A stretch of 64,000 nt of DNA from Bacteroidales bacterium UBA1309 (GCA_002307185.1 DBTT01000046.1:1-64000); one strand, 5' to 3'; positions 16,712 to 26,096 are shown, counted from the stretch's first letter. Translations and numbers: made by a program. The notes: generated by a model not told the origin, from the sequence alone.

Positions 16712-17443
16712 TCAATTGATAGCCTGAGTGATTGTCTTTTCCGTTTTTTCAAAAATTTGTGGGAAAGGCGTATCCTTTACAGGGATAGGATCATGAATGA
16801 TCAATTCAAGTTTATTCCCTATCCCTAGAGGGAATGAACCCCATTTTGTCATTTTCCATGAGTTATTGATTGTTACAGGAACCATCAATGCAGATGACGC
16901 ATACTTGCAAAGCACTTTCAATCCGCTTTCAGCGAATGACTTTGGTTTGCCTGTTTTGCTTCTTGTACCTTCCGGAAATATCACGGCAGCACGCTTCGTT
17001 GCCTCAATGTACTGGGCCATCTCCTTTATTGCGGTTAACGATTGTTTGGGATCTTTTCTATCAATAAGTACCGAACCCCCATGATTTAGGTTGTACGAAA
17101 TGCTCGGGATTCCTTTGCCCAGTTCAATCTTGCTGACGAACTTTGGGTGCACTTTCCGCATAAACCAACCGATGGACGTGATGTCGTAAAGGCTCTGGTG
17201 ATTGGCGGCAATAATTAACGGAACGCCCGTGGGCAGCTTTTCGAGATTCCTCACCTTGTACCTTGTGCCTAAAAGGGAAGTGCTTGCCACCAAGAAGAAG
17301 TTCAATGCGTCCACACTCTTTTTGTGAGCCCTGTAGCCGAACAAATTAAAGCACAGCCACTGGATTACATGAAAGACGACCAAGGCACTGCCAAATAACA
17401 GATAATAAATTGCGGAAAGAGGATATGCGACTAACTTTTGCAT
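16712..17443 (-). CDS. plsC: 1-acyl-sn-glycerol-3-phosphate acyltransferase
   Basis: The 243-residue membrane-associated enzyme makes phosphatidic acid from lysophosphatidic acid. The catalytic NHQSLYD (NHx4D) and the FPEGTRSK substrate-binding block are present, preceded by two hydrophobic N-terminal segments. It begins 5 nt after the FMN-dependent oxidoreductase gene, so the two are translated from one message. If that gene is FabK-like, the pair links fatty-acid elongation to phospholipid synthesis. Confidence 0.93.
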   Translation of the reverse strand: MQKLVAYPLSAIYYLLFGSALVVFHVIQWLCFNLFGYRAHKKSVDALNFFLVASTSLLGTRYKVRNLEKLPTGVPLIIAANHQSLYDITSIGWFMRKVHPKFVSKIELGKGIPSISYNLNHGGSVLIDRKDPKQSLTAIKEMAQYIEATKRAAVIFPEGTRSKTGKPKSFAESGLKVLCKYASSALMVPVTINNSWKMTKWGSFPLGIGNKLELIIHDPIPVKDTPFPQIFEKTEKTITQAIN

Positions 17444-17448
17444 GTAAA

Positions 17449-18519
17449 TTACCTTTCGAGCTTTGCGGTCAAGAATTCAGCCTTTAAATTGGATATAACT
17501 TCTTTCACACTCAAAATTTTTTGGCATAAATGAACGTTCATCCCCGTGAAAGCATAGCCTTTTTTCATATTGCCTCTCGCAGCCTGATATAGCGCTTGAA
17601 CAATACAATAAGGACTCTTGGTATAGTCACATGTTTTGATACAATGGAAAGGACAATTTTTGGGCATTTCCTCTCCCTTCTCCACGCTTTGAATGAATTC
17701 TCCGTCGAGAGCTCTGCCCGGCATACCCACAGGACTTTGTATAATCCGTATATCCTCTTGTCTTGCGTTTACAAAAACATTTTTGTAAGTTTCGGACGCA
17801 TCACATTCTGTAGTAGGGACAAATATAGTGCCAAGTTGAACACCTGCTGCCCCCATTTCCAAAAAGCGGAGTATGTCTTTTCCCGATGAAATGCCGCCTG
17901 CGGCAATCACGGGTATGTTTTTTTCATCTTTGTATGAATTAGCGACACTAATCACATCTGGAATAAGCCGTTCCAAAGAATACTGCTCATCCTCAATCTG
18001 ATTCAACTTGAACCCCAAGTGGCCTCCAGCCTTTGGCCCTTCCACGACAATAGCATCAGGCAGGTAGCCATAGTTGTTTTTCCACTTGTCGCAAATAATT
18101 TTGGCAGCCCGTGAAGATGATACGATCGGAACTAATTTGGTTTTACTTTCGCTAGTCAGATAAGAAGGTAGATCGAAAGGAAGCCCTGCGCCAGAAAAGA
18201 TAATATCCACTTTTTCTGCTATCGAGGTTCTTACCATATCTGCATAATTGGTGAGGGCAACCATGATGTTAACCCCAATCACGCCCTTGCTCTTTTCTTT
18301 GGCTTTTTGGATTTCTTCCTTTAATCCGGAAATACACTTGGCTACATAATCTCCGGGGGATTTATGGTAGATCAGTCCAAGTCCGGCACATGATATGACT
18401 CCGATGCCCCCTTCGTTGGCTACAGCTGAAGCTAATCCCGATAAGGATACCCCTACGCCCATTCCACCTTGGATGACAGGAAGCCTAACTTCCAGATTGC
18501 CGATAAAAAATGATTCCAT
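17449..18519 (-). CDS. FMN-dependent nitronate monooxygenase / FabK-like enoyl reductase family protein
   Basis: The 356-residue TIM-barrel flavoprotein has the family N-terminus PVIQGGMGVGVS, the phosphate-binding PVIAAGGISSGKDI and GAAGVQLGT segments, and the catalytic-region EGPKAGGHLG. The family includes nitronate monooxygenase (2-nitropropane dioxygenase) and the FabK enoyl-ACP reductase. The C-terminal CPFHCIKTC segment with additional cysteines is unusual for FabK. Its overlap-like spacing with plsC hints at a lipid role, but sequence alone does not decide between the two activities. Confidence 0.85.
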   Translation of the reverse strand: MESFFIGNLEVRLPVIQGGMGVGVSLSGLASAVANEGGIGVISCAGLGLIYHKSPGDYVAKCISGLKEEIQKAKEKSKGVIGVNIMVALTNYADMVRTSIAEKVDIIFSGAGLPFDLPSYLTSESKTKLVPIVSSSRAAKIICDKWKNNYGYLPDAIVVEGPKAGGHLGFKLNQIEDEQYSLERLIPDVISVANSYKDEKNIPVIAAGGISSGKDILRFLEMGAAGVQLGTIFVPTTECDASETYKNVFVNARQEDIRIIQSPVGMPGRALDGEFIQSVEKGEEMPKNCPFHCIKTCDYTKSPYCIVQALYQAARGNMKKGYAFTGMNVHLCQKILSVKEVISNLKAEFLTAKLER

Positions 18520-18981
18520 TCTATTTGCTACAATGTGTCACGACAATTTGCATTACACATTTTCGCGACTTGTTAAATAAAAGATACAAACAATAAGATT
18601 GATTTTGATGTCAATTTTTACGATGGGAAGCCCGCCACATATGGACGGATCACAACATTGAGAAGAAAGATACAATACAAACTCACTTGTTCAAAGCACA
18701 AAGATAGGAAAATAAAATGATTTATTGCCCTTTAAGTCATTTTTTATAATGAAAACTCGTTTATTTTGTGGCTTTGTTTTTTTTGATTTTGAATCGAGCA
18801 GGAGATAAACAATCAATTTGCCAAATACGTTGCTACACGACCGCAAACACCGTTCGCAGTTGGGCGATCCCTAAAGCCAAAGACAAAGCACGGCAGCGGA
18901 TCGAGAAGCAGGGGTCATGCGGTATTGGTGCGGAGCTAAAAAAGAGAAGGCCAACTATACAAGTGGCCTTCTCTTTTTTAG
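18520..18981. other. Intergenic region, 462 nt
   Basis: No convincing gene is present. A reading frame at 18768-19043 runs through the tRNA-Lys in antisense and is therefore not real. The stretch 18820-18930 is more GC-rich than its surroundings and could be a gene fragment, but no family was recognised. The terminator at 18938-18980 ends the region. Confidence 0.5.
18938..18980 (-). terminator. Terminator of tRNA-Lys
   Basis: AAAAGAGAAGGCCA and TGGCCTTCTCTTTT form a perfect 14-bp stem with a 10-nt loop. On the minus strand the T-rich 3' arm follows directly after the tRNA 3' end at 18982. Confidence 0.85.
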
Positions 18982-19054
18982 TGATCCCGCTGGGGCTCGA
19001 ACCCAGGACCCCAACATTAAAAGTGTTGTGCTCTACCAGCTGAGCTACGGAATC
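18982..19054 (-). tRNA. tRNA-Lys (TTT)
   Basis: The 73-nt tRNA has acceptor GATTCCG with CGGGATC, D stem GCTC/GAGC, anticodon loop CTTTTAA (anticodon TTT) and T arm CTGGG-TTCGAGC-CCCAG. CCA is not encoded. Confidence 0.97.
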
Positions 19055-19080
19055 TCCTTACTTGATTTTTAAATCGAGTG

Positions 19081-19112
19081 CAAAGATACTCGGTTTATAT
19101 ATATATTCCAAA
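19081..19112 (-). promoter_or_regulatory. Predicted promoter of tRNA-Lys
   Basis: On the minus strand TTTG (19112-19109), a 20-nt spacer and TATCTTTG (19088-19081) match the Bacteroidetes promoter consensus and lie 27 nt upstream of the tRNA 5' end. Confidence 0.6.
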
Positions 19113-19178
19113 TTTACAAGATACTTTTTTTATGAAAAATCACACATTTATGCGTAACTACTGATAACAAAGAAGTTG

Positions 19179-20597
19179 TCAATAACGATAATGTTCCTGT
19201 TTGTAAGGGCCATCGACAGGCGCTCCAATATATTCCGCTTGCGATTTGGTCAGGATTGTTAGTTTTACACCGATTTGTTCCAAATGCAAACGGGCAACCT
19301 CCTCGTCCAATTGCTTTGGCAAACGATAAACATCCACCGCATAATCATTTTTCCACAATTCGATTTGCGCCAAAGTCTGGTTGGTAAAAGAATTGCTCAT
19401 AACAAACGACGGGTGGCCTGTTGCACAACCCAAATTCACCAAACGACCTTCTGCCAAAAGGAAAATGGAATTACCCGTAGGGAAAGTGTACTTATCAACC
19501 TGCGGTTTGATATTTGTGTGTTTAACTCCCGGGAAGTTGACGAGCTTATCAACTTGAATCTCGTTGTCGAAGTGTCCAATATTGCAAACAATAGCTTGAT
19601 CTTTCATTGACTTCAAATGATCTATCGTAATTATATCGCGATTTCCGGTTGTTGTGACATATATATTCCCTTCTTTCACAGCTTCCTCCATCGTAGTCAC
19701 TTGAAAGCCCTCCATAGCCGCTTGCAAGGCACAAATTGGATCTATCTCAGTCACCAACACCCGTGCACCATACGTACGCATGGAATGCGCACAACCTTTA
19801 CCCACATCCCCATAACCAGCCACAACCACCACTTTGCCAGCAATCATCACATCGGTGGCACGCTTAATACCATCCGCCAAAGATTCGCGGCAGCCATACA
19901 GGTTATCAAATTTCGATTTCGTCACCGAATCGTTCACGTTGATAGCTGGAATCAAAAGTTCACCTCTCTCCTGCATTTGGTACAAGCGATGAACCCCAGT
20001 TGTCGTTTCCTCAGACACACCCTTCCATTCCGAAACAGTGTTGTGCCAACGCAAATTATCTTCTCTCAAAATACGGGTCAGAGTCCCCAATATCACCTGC
20101 TCTTCATGGCTGGATGCTGTGCGATTAAGAAATTCAGGATCTTGCTCGCCCTTATACCCCCAGTGGATCAACAGCGTTGCATCACCCCCATCGTCAACAA
20201 TAAGATTCGGTCCTTTTCCGCCAGGAAAACGCAATGATTGCTCTGTACACCACCAATATTCTTCCAAAGACTCACCTTTCCATGCAAAAACAGGAATGCC
20301 GCTTGCAGCGATAGCGGCTGCGGCATGATCTTGCGTGGAGAAAATATTGCAACTTGCCCATCGGATGTCAGCTCCTAATTCTTTCAATGTTTCAATCAAA
20401 ACCGCTGTCTGAATAGTCATGTGCAACGATCCCATGATACGCGCCCCCTTCAAGGGTTTCTCTGAACCATATTTATTCCGCAAGGCCATCAAACCTGGCA
20501 TTTCGTGTTCAGCTATTTCAATTTCTTTCCGACCAAAGTCGGCCAATTTTATATCAGCCACCAAATAAGGTAGCCCTGGCAATAATTCTTTTGACAT
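19179..20597 (-). CDS. ahcY: Adenosylhomocysteinase (S-adenosylhomocysteine hydrolase)
   Basis: The 472-residue cytoplasmic enzyme splits S-adenosylhomocysteine into adenosine and homocysteine, relieving product inhibition of methyltransferases. The NAD-binding GYGDVGKGC, the substrate blocks SCNIFSTQDHAAAAI and NVNDSVTKSKFDN, and the C-terminal GPYKQEHYRY are intact. Length is typical of the longer bacterial form with its insert. It stands alone behind a near-perfect promoter at 20629-20659, and no SAH riboswitch is visible. Confidence 0.97.
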   Translation of the reverse strand: MSKELLPGLPYLVADIKLADFGRKEIEIAEHEMPGLMALRNKYGSEKPLKGARIMGSLHMTIQTAVLIETLKELGADIRWASCNIFSTQDHAAAAIAASGIPVFAWKGESLEEYWWCTEQSLRFPGGKGPNLIVDDGGDATLLIHWGYKGEQDPEFLNRTASSHEEQVILGTLTRILREDNLRWHNTVSEWKGVSEETTTGVHRLYQMQERGELLIPAINVNDSVTKSKFDNLYGCRESLADGIKRATDVMIAGKVVVVAGYGDVGKGCAHSMRTYGARVLVTEIDPICALQAAMEGFQVTTMEEAVKEGNIYVTTTGNRDIITIDHLKSMKDQAIVCNIGHFDNEIQVDKLVNFPGVKHTNIKPQVDKYTFPTGNSIFLLAEGRLVNLGCATGHPSFVMSNSFTNQTLAQIELWKNDYAVDVYRLPKQLDEEVARLHLEQIGVKLTILTKSQAEYIGAPVDGPYKQEHYRY

Positions 20598-20628
20598 AAT
20601 CTAACCGGATAATTTCCTAAAATTTTGA

Positions 20629-20659
20629 CAAAGATACACTTTTACAAGTATCCAACAAA
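20629..20659 (-). promoter_or_regulatory. Consensus Bacteroidetes promoter of ahcY
   Basis: On the minus strand TTTG (20659-20656), an exact 19-nt spacer and TATCTTTG (20636-20629) match TTTG-N19-TAnnTTTG at every defined position. The ahcY start is 31 nt downstream. Confidence 0.75.
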
Positions 20660-20715
20660 CCAGATAAATAAATTATTAAGGGAATAGATACTTAGGACAA
20701 AAGCAGTGTATAAAC

Positions 20716-20741
20716 AAAAAAAGAGCCGCACAAGGCGACTC
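20716..20741 (-). terminator. Terminator of the OmpA-type gene
   Basis: GAGCCGC and GCGACTC pair with one C-A mismatch around loop ACAAG. On the minus strand a T-run (from AAAAAAA on the plus strand) follows. Confidence 0.6.
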
Positions 20742-20764
20742 CTTTCAGTATAAAGAGAAAATAA

Positions 20765-21931
20765 TTAGTCAGCAATAAAAATAGCAACGCGATTCCACGC
20801 ATTATTCGTGCTGTAAGGTTGTTCTGAAGAACCTTTCCATTCAACAGCAACTCTACTACTGTCAATGTTGTATTTGCCAGTCAAAGCTTTAGCAACATTC
20901 TTAGCACGTTTTTCAGAAAGCTTATCATTGTAAGCTGCCGTGCCTGTTTTCTTATCAGCATAAGCAACAACCTTAACTTTAGCTTCAGGATTGTTCTTCA
21001 AATACTCAGCCGTATTATAGATGCTAATCTCTTGATTTTTGTCAATAGTTGCACTGTTAATACGGAAGAACACAACGTTAGGAACATAAACATTGCGAAC
21101 CACTTGTTGCGGCTGCGGCTTAACCTCTGGGCATTCTGGACAGCTTACTGGACGCTTGCTCAACTCTGCGTTTTCTGAACGCAGACGATTGATTTGACCG
21201 TTCAAATCGTCGATAAGTGATTGATCCTGAAGTACGGCTTCTTTGAAGCCAAACTTACCTAATTTAAACACCAAGCTGGCAGAAGCTGCTACAAGTCCGT
21301 CATAAGTTTTTTCGCCTTTGCCATAAGAAGCACCCGCAATAACATAGTCAAGGTCGGTTTGCTCTTTCAATAAAGCAGCAGACAAATCAATATCCAAGCC
21401 CAAACGATCTGTAAGCCTGAATTTATTGATGATACCACCGTTGATCGTAAAATTGCGTTGTTTTGAACCTACATCTTTTCCATGAGCTTTGTAATCCCAG
21501 CCGTATCCTGCCCCAATACCCACGTATGGAATAAAGCTGTAAAAGCGGTTTTCATTGTATTTTCCAAAATAATTTGACACGTTCCACAACAAATCAGCTT
21601 CTCCGGAAGCATATTTGCCATGAAGGAATGTATTGTTGGAATTAAAATAAGAGTGTAGTGATCCACCTTGGATTTTCAAGCGAGCACCAAAGTAAGGATT
21701 ATACCACTTGCCCACCTGAACTGTAGGGGCAACAGTCAATTTGCTGAAAAAATCGGCTTCTGAACCAGCACCTTTCACATAATAGTTGGCTCCAACTCCA
21801 GCACCCACAAACCAATTATCCCAAAATCCATTGCGAATAAAAGTTACTTTGCGACCAGCTTGAGTACTTTCCTGAGCAAAAATACTTACAGCTGCCAAAG
21901 CTAAAATAAAGAATAAACTTAACCGTTTCAT
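20765..21931 (-). CDS. OmpA-family outer-membrane protein
   Basis: The 388-residue protein has a signal peptide of about 19 residues (ending SIFA-QES) and a beta-barrel-like domain to about residue 225 with many aromatic girdle residues. A proline/cysteine linker (CPECPEVKPQPQQ) follows. The C-terminal peptidoglycan-binding OmpA domain has VVFFRINSATID and KLSEKRAKNVAKAL. It resembles the major OmpA-like proteins of Porphyromonas and Bacteroides, which tether the outer membrane to peptidoglycan. A TACCTTTG box far upstream (complement of 22160-22167) would give a 5' untranslated leader of about 220 nt. Confidence 0.93.
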   Translation of the reverse strand: MKRLSLFFILALAAVSIFAQESTQAGRKVTFIRNGFWDNWFVGAGVGANYYVKGAGSEADFFSKLTVAPTVQVGKWYNPYFGARLKIQGGSLHSYFNSNNTFLHGKYASGEADLLWNVSNYFGKYNENRFYSFIPYVGIGAGYGWDYKAHGKDVGSKQRNFTINGGIINKFRLTDRLGLDIDLSAALLKEQTDLDYVIAGASYGKGEKTYDGLVAASASLVFKLGKFGFKEAVLQDQSLIDDLNGQINRLRSENAELSKRPVSCPECPEVKPQPQQVVRNVYVPNVVFFRINSATIDKNQEISIYNTAEYLKNNPEAKVKVVAYADKKTGTAAYNDKLSEKRAKNVAKALTGKYNIDSSRVAVEWKGSSEQPYSTNNAWNRVAIFIAD

Positions 21932-22477
21932 AATAAATCAAATTTACTTGTTTAAAATTGTAGTTATTGTATTAATCAAAAAATTATAAGCAAAAGGTAA
22001 TTTCATCAATGAAAACCAAAATAATTCTAAAATAACACTGGTGTCATAAAATATGAAATTTATAACATCAGTATAGATAATTAGTTCACATTCTTATTTT
22101 AAAGAAAAAATAAAATCCCCACAAAGCATAAAATAGAAGTAGGAGACTTAATTTTCTCACAAAGGTACAAACCTTCTCGAAAAAAAGCTAATTATTTGCG
22201 ACATTTTTCATTTTCAGATTAATTATATTGAATTTATTTTTTTACAATAACTGAAATATGCAGCTAGAAAGGTTAAACGAACAGTAATAGTCATTAATAT
22301 TACTATTTAAAAAAAACAGCTGTGCAAAAAACTGTAATGTAGAAAGAATCAACACCTGTTAGTTAATCTATTTATATTACAACTATTACAAACCTTACTA
22401 ACAATAAATTGAAAACTTGACAATAAAAAGCAGGATGCTAATTTTAATATTTAGACAAATATCTGTACGTTTGCAAT
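21932..22477. other. AT-rich intergenic region between divergent genes, 546 nt
   Basis: No gene is visible. A CAAAGGTA box at 22160-22167 is a probable -7 element for ompA on the minus strand. A TACGTTTG box at 22466-22473 lies only 5 nt before the HU/SPOR start codon, too close to serve an ordinary leader, so it is either chance or points to a leaderless message. The remainder is AT-rich without clear structure. Confidence 0.5.
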
Positions 22478-23479
22478 ATGAACAGATTGGTAGAACATAT
22501 AAGTTTTTTGCTTTTTGAAAACGATTTTATTATTGTACCCGGATTAGGCGGATTCGTGGTAAACAAAGAACAGGCTTATACTGACGATGCTAAGCAAACG
22601 TTGAACGCCCCATATCATTGGATCGGATTCAATCAAGCCCTCGCTCATAACGATGGCCTATTGCTGGAATTGTATATGAAAGCCCTATCCATATCTTCTG
22701 TAAATGCGGAACAAGTGATAAAAGAAGATGTCATGGATTTAAAGAAAGAGTTGTTTGTCTCAAAATGGATCTCTCTTGGAAACTGGGGAAAATTGTACCT
22801 GAATGAGGAGAACATAATCTGCTTCAATAATTCTCCTGAAACACATTTCGTAAAACCACAACTGTTTGGTCTTGACAACTTGTCAATTCGTAGTCTTGCT
22901 GACTTAAGAGTAGAAAATGCAAAAGAGGGAAACTCCGACAAGAGGTTGACATTAAGGAAAACGATTGGGTTTGCAGCGGCGAGTGCGGCAGCGGCTCTTT
23001 TGCTATTTGCTATTTCAATCCCAATTTCCGAGAAAAGGGAAAACAATAATCAGCTCGCGGGTTTTCTCCCCGGAAGAATCATAAGCTCCGACCATGAGAT
23101 TAGCAAAAGCACTGATTCTTCAAAAGACACTGTGTCAATAAAATTACCACAAGGAAAAAATCAAGGGCTTGCGAAACAGGATGGGCCCCAAGTAGGCATT
23201 TCCGAAGAATCGAAATATTTCCTAATCGTTGGAACATTCCAAACAACGGCGGTCGCAAATAAAGAATTAAAAATCTTTCAGGGCAAAGGTTTCGATGATT
23301 CCGGGATCATCGGTAGCTCGAAGGCCAAAAGGATCTACGTCGCGAAATTCGGGAATGTAGCTCAAGCAAATGGCTATTTGTCCAAATTTGTAGAACAACA
23401 TCCACTGTACAAAGATGCCTGGATTTACAATCTCAAGAAAACTGACAAGCTTTTAATCAATACAAGTAATCCGGAGTAA
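22478..23479 (+). CDS. HU-CCDC81-like and SPOR-domain inner-membrane protein
   Basis: The 333-residue protein has an N-terminal HU-like (bacterial CCDC81-type) region at residues 1-130 (FLLFENDFIIVPGLGGFVV) and one membrane segment at about 163-183. A linker and a C-terminal SPOR domain (KYFLIVGTFQTTAVANKEL...) at about 245-325 follow. SPOR domains bind denuded septal peptidoglycan, so a bitopic cell-division or envelope role is likely, with the N-terminal region in the cytoplasm. The gene is monocistronic and converges on oxyR. Confidence 0.88.
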   Translation: MNRLVEHISFLLFENDFIIVPGLGGFVVNKEQAYTDDAKQTLNAPYHWIGFNQALAHNDGLLLELYMKALSISSVNAEQVIKEDVMDLKKELFVSKWISLGNWGKLYLNEENIICFNNSPETHFVKPQLFGLDNLSIRSLADLRVENAKEGNSDKRLTLRKTIGFAAASAAAALLLFAISIPISEKRENNNQLAGFLPGRIISSDHEISKSTDSSKDTVSIKLPQGKNQGLAKQDGPQVGISEESKYFLIVGTFQTTAVANKELKIFQGKGFDDSGIIGSSKAKRIYVAKFGNVAQANGYLSKFVEQHPLYKDAWIYNLKKTDKLLINTSNPE

Positions 23480-23481
23480 AT

Positions 23482-23513
23482 AATAAAAGACTGCACACAG
23501 ACAGTCTTTTATT
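23482..23513. terminator. Bidirectional terminator between the SPOR gene and oxyR
   Basis: AATAAAAGACTG and CAGTCTTTTATT form a perfect 12-bp stem with an 8-nt loop. The T-rich arm serves either direction. Confidence 0.8.
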
Positions 23514-23530
23514 CCATATTTGTGATAAAA

Positions 23531-24472
23531 TCAGATAGCTACAACAAACTTCTTTAAATCCTGTGAAAGGAAGGATGACGGAACTGCATCTTTAACCTCC
23601 TTGATTAGCAAATTCAGCATTTTCTCACGAAGAAATTCCTTCCGGGTAACCAGGCTGATTTCCCTGACAGGGGTTATCTTTTTCATCGGGCGCACATTCT
23701 TCTTTTGTTCCTCTGTTAGGTGGTCAATCGCCATTTCGGGAATTATCGTCAAACCGCTGTTTTGGTCAACAATGCGAACTAATGTAGCAATACTTCCTGC
23801 TTCGTAAGAGAGCAAAGTGTGAATGTTTCGTTTTTTTCGCATATTGCACAAACGCAAAATCTGACTACGAAAACAATGCACTTCGGTGAGAAGCCACAAA
23901 CGATTGATATTCAAGTCATCTTCATCCAACTCTTTTTTGGCATACAGGGATGTCTCTTCGGGCGAAACATAAGCGAAAAATTTCTCGTAATACACTGGAT
24001 GCTCTTTCAACCGGTCATTATTTAGAGGTGTGGCAAGGATTCCAACATCAAGCGTGCCTGAGGCAAGCTTCTCCATGATCTGGTCAGTCGTGGCTTCTTC
24101 TATGACAAGTTCGATATCGAATCCATGCTCAGTATGTTTTTGAATAAGATTGGGCAACAAATAAGGAGATATTGTCGGAATGATGCCGATTCGGAGACTT
24201 CCTTTTACGATACCCTTCTCTTCTTGAACAATGTCTTTCACTTGCTTCACTTGGGAAACAATTACACGGGCTTGATTAATGACTTGCGCCCCAATAGGAG
24301 TTGGCTGTACAGGGAGTTGGCTTCGGTCAAAAATTTTGACGCCCAATTCTTCTTCTAACTTCTGGATCATCATGCTCAAGGTAGGTTGAGTCACAAATGA
24401 TGCTTCAGCTGCTTTCGCAAAATGGCGGAAATTGTCAACCGCAATAATGTATTCTAATTGTTGAATGTTCAT
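23531..24472 (-). CDS. oxyR: LysR-family hydrogen-peroxide sensor OxyR
   Basis: The 313-residue regulator has an N-terminal winged HTH (residues 1-60: NIQQLEYIIAVDNFRHFAKA) and a LysR effector domain. Two cysteines, C200 and C209 in HCFRSQILRLC, have the same nine-residue spacing as the redox pair C199/C208 of E. coli OxyR, which supports the OxyR assignment over a general LysR protein. It would activate catalase, ahpCF and dps genes, none of which lie in this window. Confidence 0.93.
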   Translation of the reverse strand: MNIQQLEYIIAVDNFRHFAKAAEASFVTQPTLSMMIQKLEEELGVKIFDRSQLPVQPTPIGAQVINQARVIVSQVKQVKDIVQEEKGIVKGSLRIGIIPTISPYLLPNLIQKHTEHGFDIELVIEEATTDQIMEKLASGTLDVGILATPLNNDRLKEHPVYYEKFFAYVSPEETSLYAKKELDEDDLNINRLWLLTEVHCFRSQILRLCNMRKKRNIHTLLSYEAGSIATLVRIVDQNSGLTIIPEMAIDHLTEEQKKNVRPMKKITPVREISLVTRKEFLREKMLNLLIKEVKDAVPSSFLSQDLKKFVVAI

Positions 24473-24651
24473 GAAAGTAAATATTGAGGATCAGGTGCTA
24501 TATGATTTTCTTTAAATGTCTATAAATAATTTTTATATCAAAACAACTTTCGATAACCACAACAAATGCCGGTCGCCAAAGTTGTTAGGAATCAAGGTTT
24601 TCTTTCAGGCCTCTAATTTAGAATTATAACTTCGATATTGCAAATTATTTT

Positions 24652-25323
24652 CTAATATTCTCTTTCCCCAAAAATAGATGTGCCTATTCTAACGAAGGTG
24701 CTTCCCTCTTCAATGGCAATTCCATAGTCGCTGGACATCCCCATCGAAACATGCCTAAAAGAATTCTCACCGACAAAAAATGAGGCTTTTAGCTCCTGGA
24801 AAAAGTTTCTTAGAGACCTAAACTCTTGATGAATCTGCTCTTTATCATCGGTGTAGGTTGCCATACCCATAACACCTGCAATTGTTACTCCCTGATAGCC
24901 CTCCCACTCTTTGGTTGCTACAAATTCCCGGCATTCGTCCATGCTGAACCCATATTTCTCCGGCTCCCGGGCAATATGTACTTCAAGAAAGCAGTCCACT
25001 TTTACGGATAGCAACCCAGCCTGCTTTTCAATCTCACGCAAAAGCTTAAGACTGTCAACACTCTCGATGGTATGGATATAGGGTAGAATAGATTTCACCT
25101 TATTCGTCTGGAGATGCCCGATAAAGTGCCATTCAATATCTCTGGGCAGCTGCGTATGCTTAGCTTCTATTTCTTGCTGACGGCTTTCGCCAAAAATCCG
25201 TTGGCCAGCATCGTAAGCCTCCTGAATCGCTTCGGCAGGATGAAACTTTGATACTGCTACCAATTGCACTGATTCAGGCAAACGACTTTTGATTTGAAGA
25301 AGATTTGAAGAAATATTATTCAT
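24652..25323 (-). CDS. YggS/PLPBP-family pyridoxal-phosphate homeostasis protein
   Basis: The 223-residue single-domain protein has the alanine-racemase-like TIM barrel. The PLP lysine is K26 in LVAVSKFHP, and GESRQQE, WHFIGHLQTNK and the C-terminal MGMSSDYGIAIEEGSTFVRIGT phosphate-binding block are present. Family members balance PLP and amino-acid pools and are not known to be enzymes. It follows the DUF4494 gene by 11 nt and forms an operon with it. Confidence 0.95.
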   Translation of the reverse strand: MNNISSNLLQIKSRLPESVQLVAVSKFHPAEAIQEAYDAGQRIFGESRQQEIEAKHTQLPRDIEWHFIGHLQTNKVKSILPYIHTIESVDSLKLLREIEKQAGLLSVKVDCFLEVHIAREPEKYGFSMDECREFVATKEWEGYQGVTIAGVMGMATYTDDKEQIHQEFRSLRNFFQELKASFFVGENSFRHVSMGMSSDYGIAIEEGSTFVRIGTSIFGEREY

Positions 25324-25334
25324 TTTGGTGATTC

Positions 25335-25793
25335 TTATTCTGGCTTAACAGCCTTTACCGGCTTTTCGCTATTGTACGGGAAAATATCCATCAAGTTGGT
25401 TTCAACAATTGAGGCAATGCTGTAATCGGCCATTGTGCCCTCCATTCCTTTTAAAACCACTTGCAGGGCTTCCTGGAAATCGGACGCCTGAGCCAACATA
25501 TTTACAGCCGTTTTCTTCTCAGCTCCACTTTTTTCGTCTAACGTAATATATTGAACTTTCACTTTGTAGAAACGATCCCCATTTTCGTTGAAAAAAATTT
25601 CCGACAATTTCGCCCTTTTTATATCCGTGATAGAAAATTCGCCGCTAATATATGGCTTGATTTCTTCTATAATGCGGGCTTCTGCCTCCGTAAATGAGAG
25701 TGCATCCACCAAATAAGGCTCTGTTGTCTTTTTGATTAATCCGTTTTCGAGTTGTTTGTCATAGCTGACTTTGCATTCAAACCAGTTATTCAT
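25335..25793 (-). CDS. DUF4494 family protein
   Basis: The 152-residue cytoplasmic protein matches DUF4494, a Bacteroidetes family of unknown function, by its start NNWFECKVSYDKQLENG and the LVDALSFTEAEARI and MADYSIASIVETN blocks. Its two halves look like related beta-rich units. It is the first gene of a two-gene operon with the PLPBP gene. A TACCTTTG box (complement of 25850-25857) is its probable -7 element. Confidence 0.88.
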   Translation of the reverse strand: MNNWFECKVSYDKQLENGLIKKTTEPYLVDALSFTEAEARIIEEIKPYISGEFSITDIKRAKLSEIFFNENGDRFYKVKVQYITLDEKSGAEKKTAVNMLAQASDFQEALQVVLKGMEGTMADYSIASIVETNLMDIFPYNSEKPVKAVKPE

Positions 25794-25987
25794 GATGTTT
25801 CTTTCTTATTTTTATATATTGTGTGATTATTTTCGAAATTATTACTGCAAAGGTAATAAAAACTACTCCCTAATAGAATTGAAGATTCCTCATTTTTCAT
25901 CTCAACGAATATTGACAACGAAAAAGTCGCCTTTGCAGCCAACTTAGACGAAAATTACATTTTGCCTTCAAAAAATGGACGAATCCT

Positions 25988-26017
25988 TTTGTTTATAAAA
26001 AAAGATTTATACCTTTG
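25988..26017 (+). promoter_or_regulatory. Predicted promoter of the ilv operon
   Basis: TTTG (25988-25991), an 18-nt spacer and TACCTTTG (26010-26017) fit the Bacteroidetes consensus. The expected transcription start is about 15 nt before the leader-peptide ATG at 26040. Confidence 0.65.
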
Positions 26018-26039
26018 CGACATATATAAAACAAAACCT

Positions 26040-26096
26040 ATGGCTATTAACTCAGCATATAACCTCGTCGTCCTCGTCATTTGTCAGTGCGAGTGA
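26040..26096 (+). CDS. ilv leader peptide (18 aa)
   Basis: The ORF encodes MAINSAYNLVVLVICQCE and ends with TGA at 26094-26096. Codons 9-14 are CTC GTC GTC CTC GTC ATT, that is Leu-Val-Val-Leu-Val-Ile, exactly the three end products of the downstream operon. Ribosome stalling over these codons when branched-chain aminoacyl-tRNAs are scarce would control the attenuator. It is too short for normal gene finders. Confidence 0.85.
   Translation: MAINSAYNLVVLVICQCE

Noticed and set aside
18768..19043. 91-codon open frame on the plus strand
   Set aside because: It reads through the tRNA-Lys in antisense and its hairpin terminator, so it cannot be a real gene.
20598..20764. Possible SAH riboswitch upstream of ahcY
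   Set aside because: The promoter lies only about 30 nt before the start codon, leaving no room for a riboswitch, and no conserved fold was seen.
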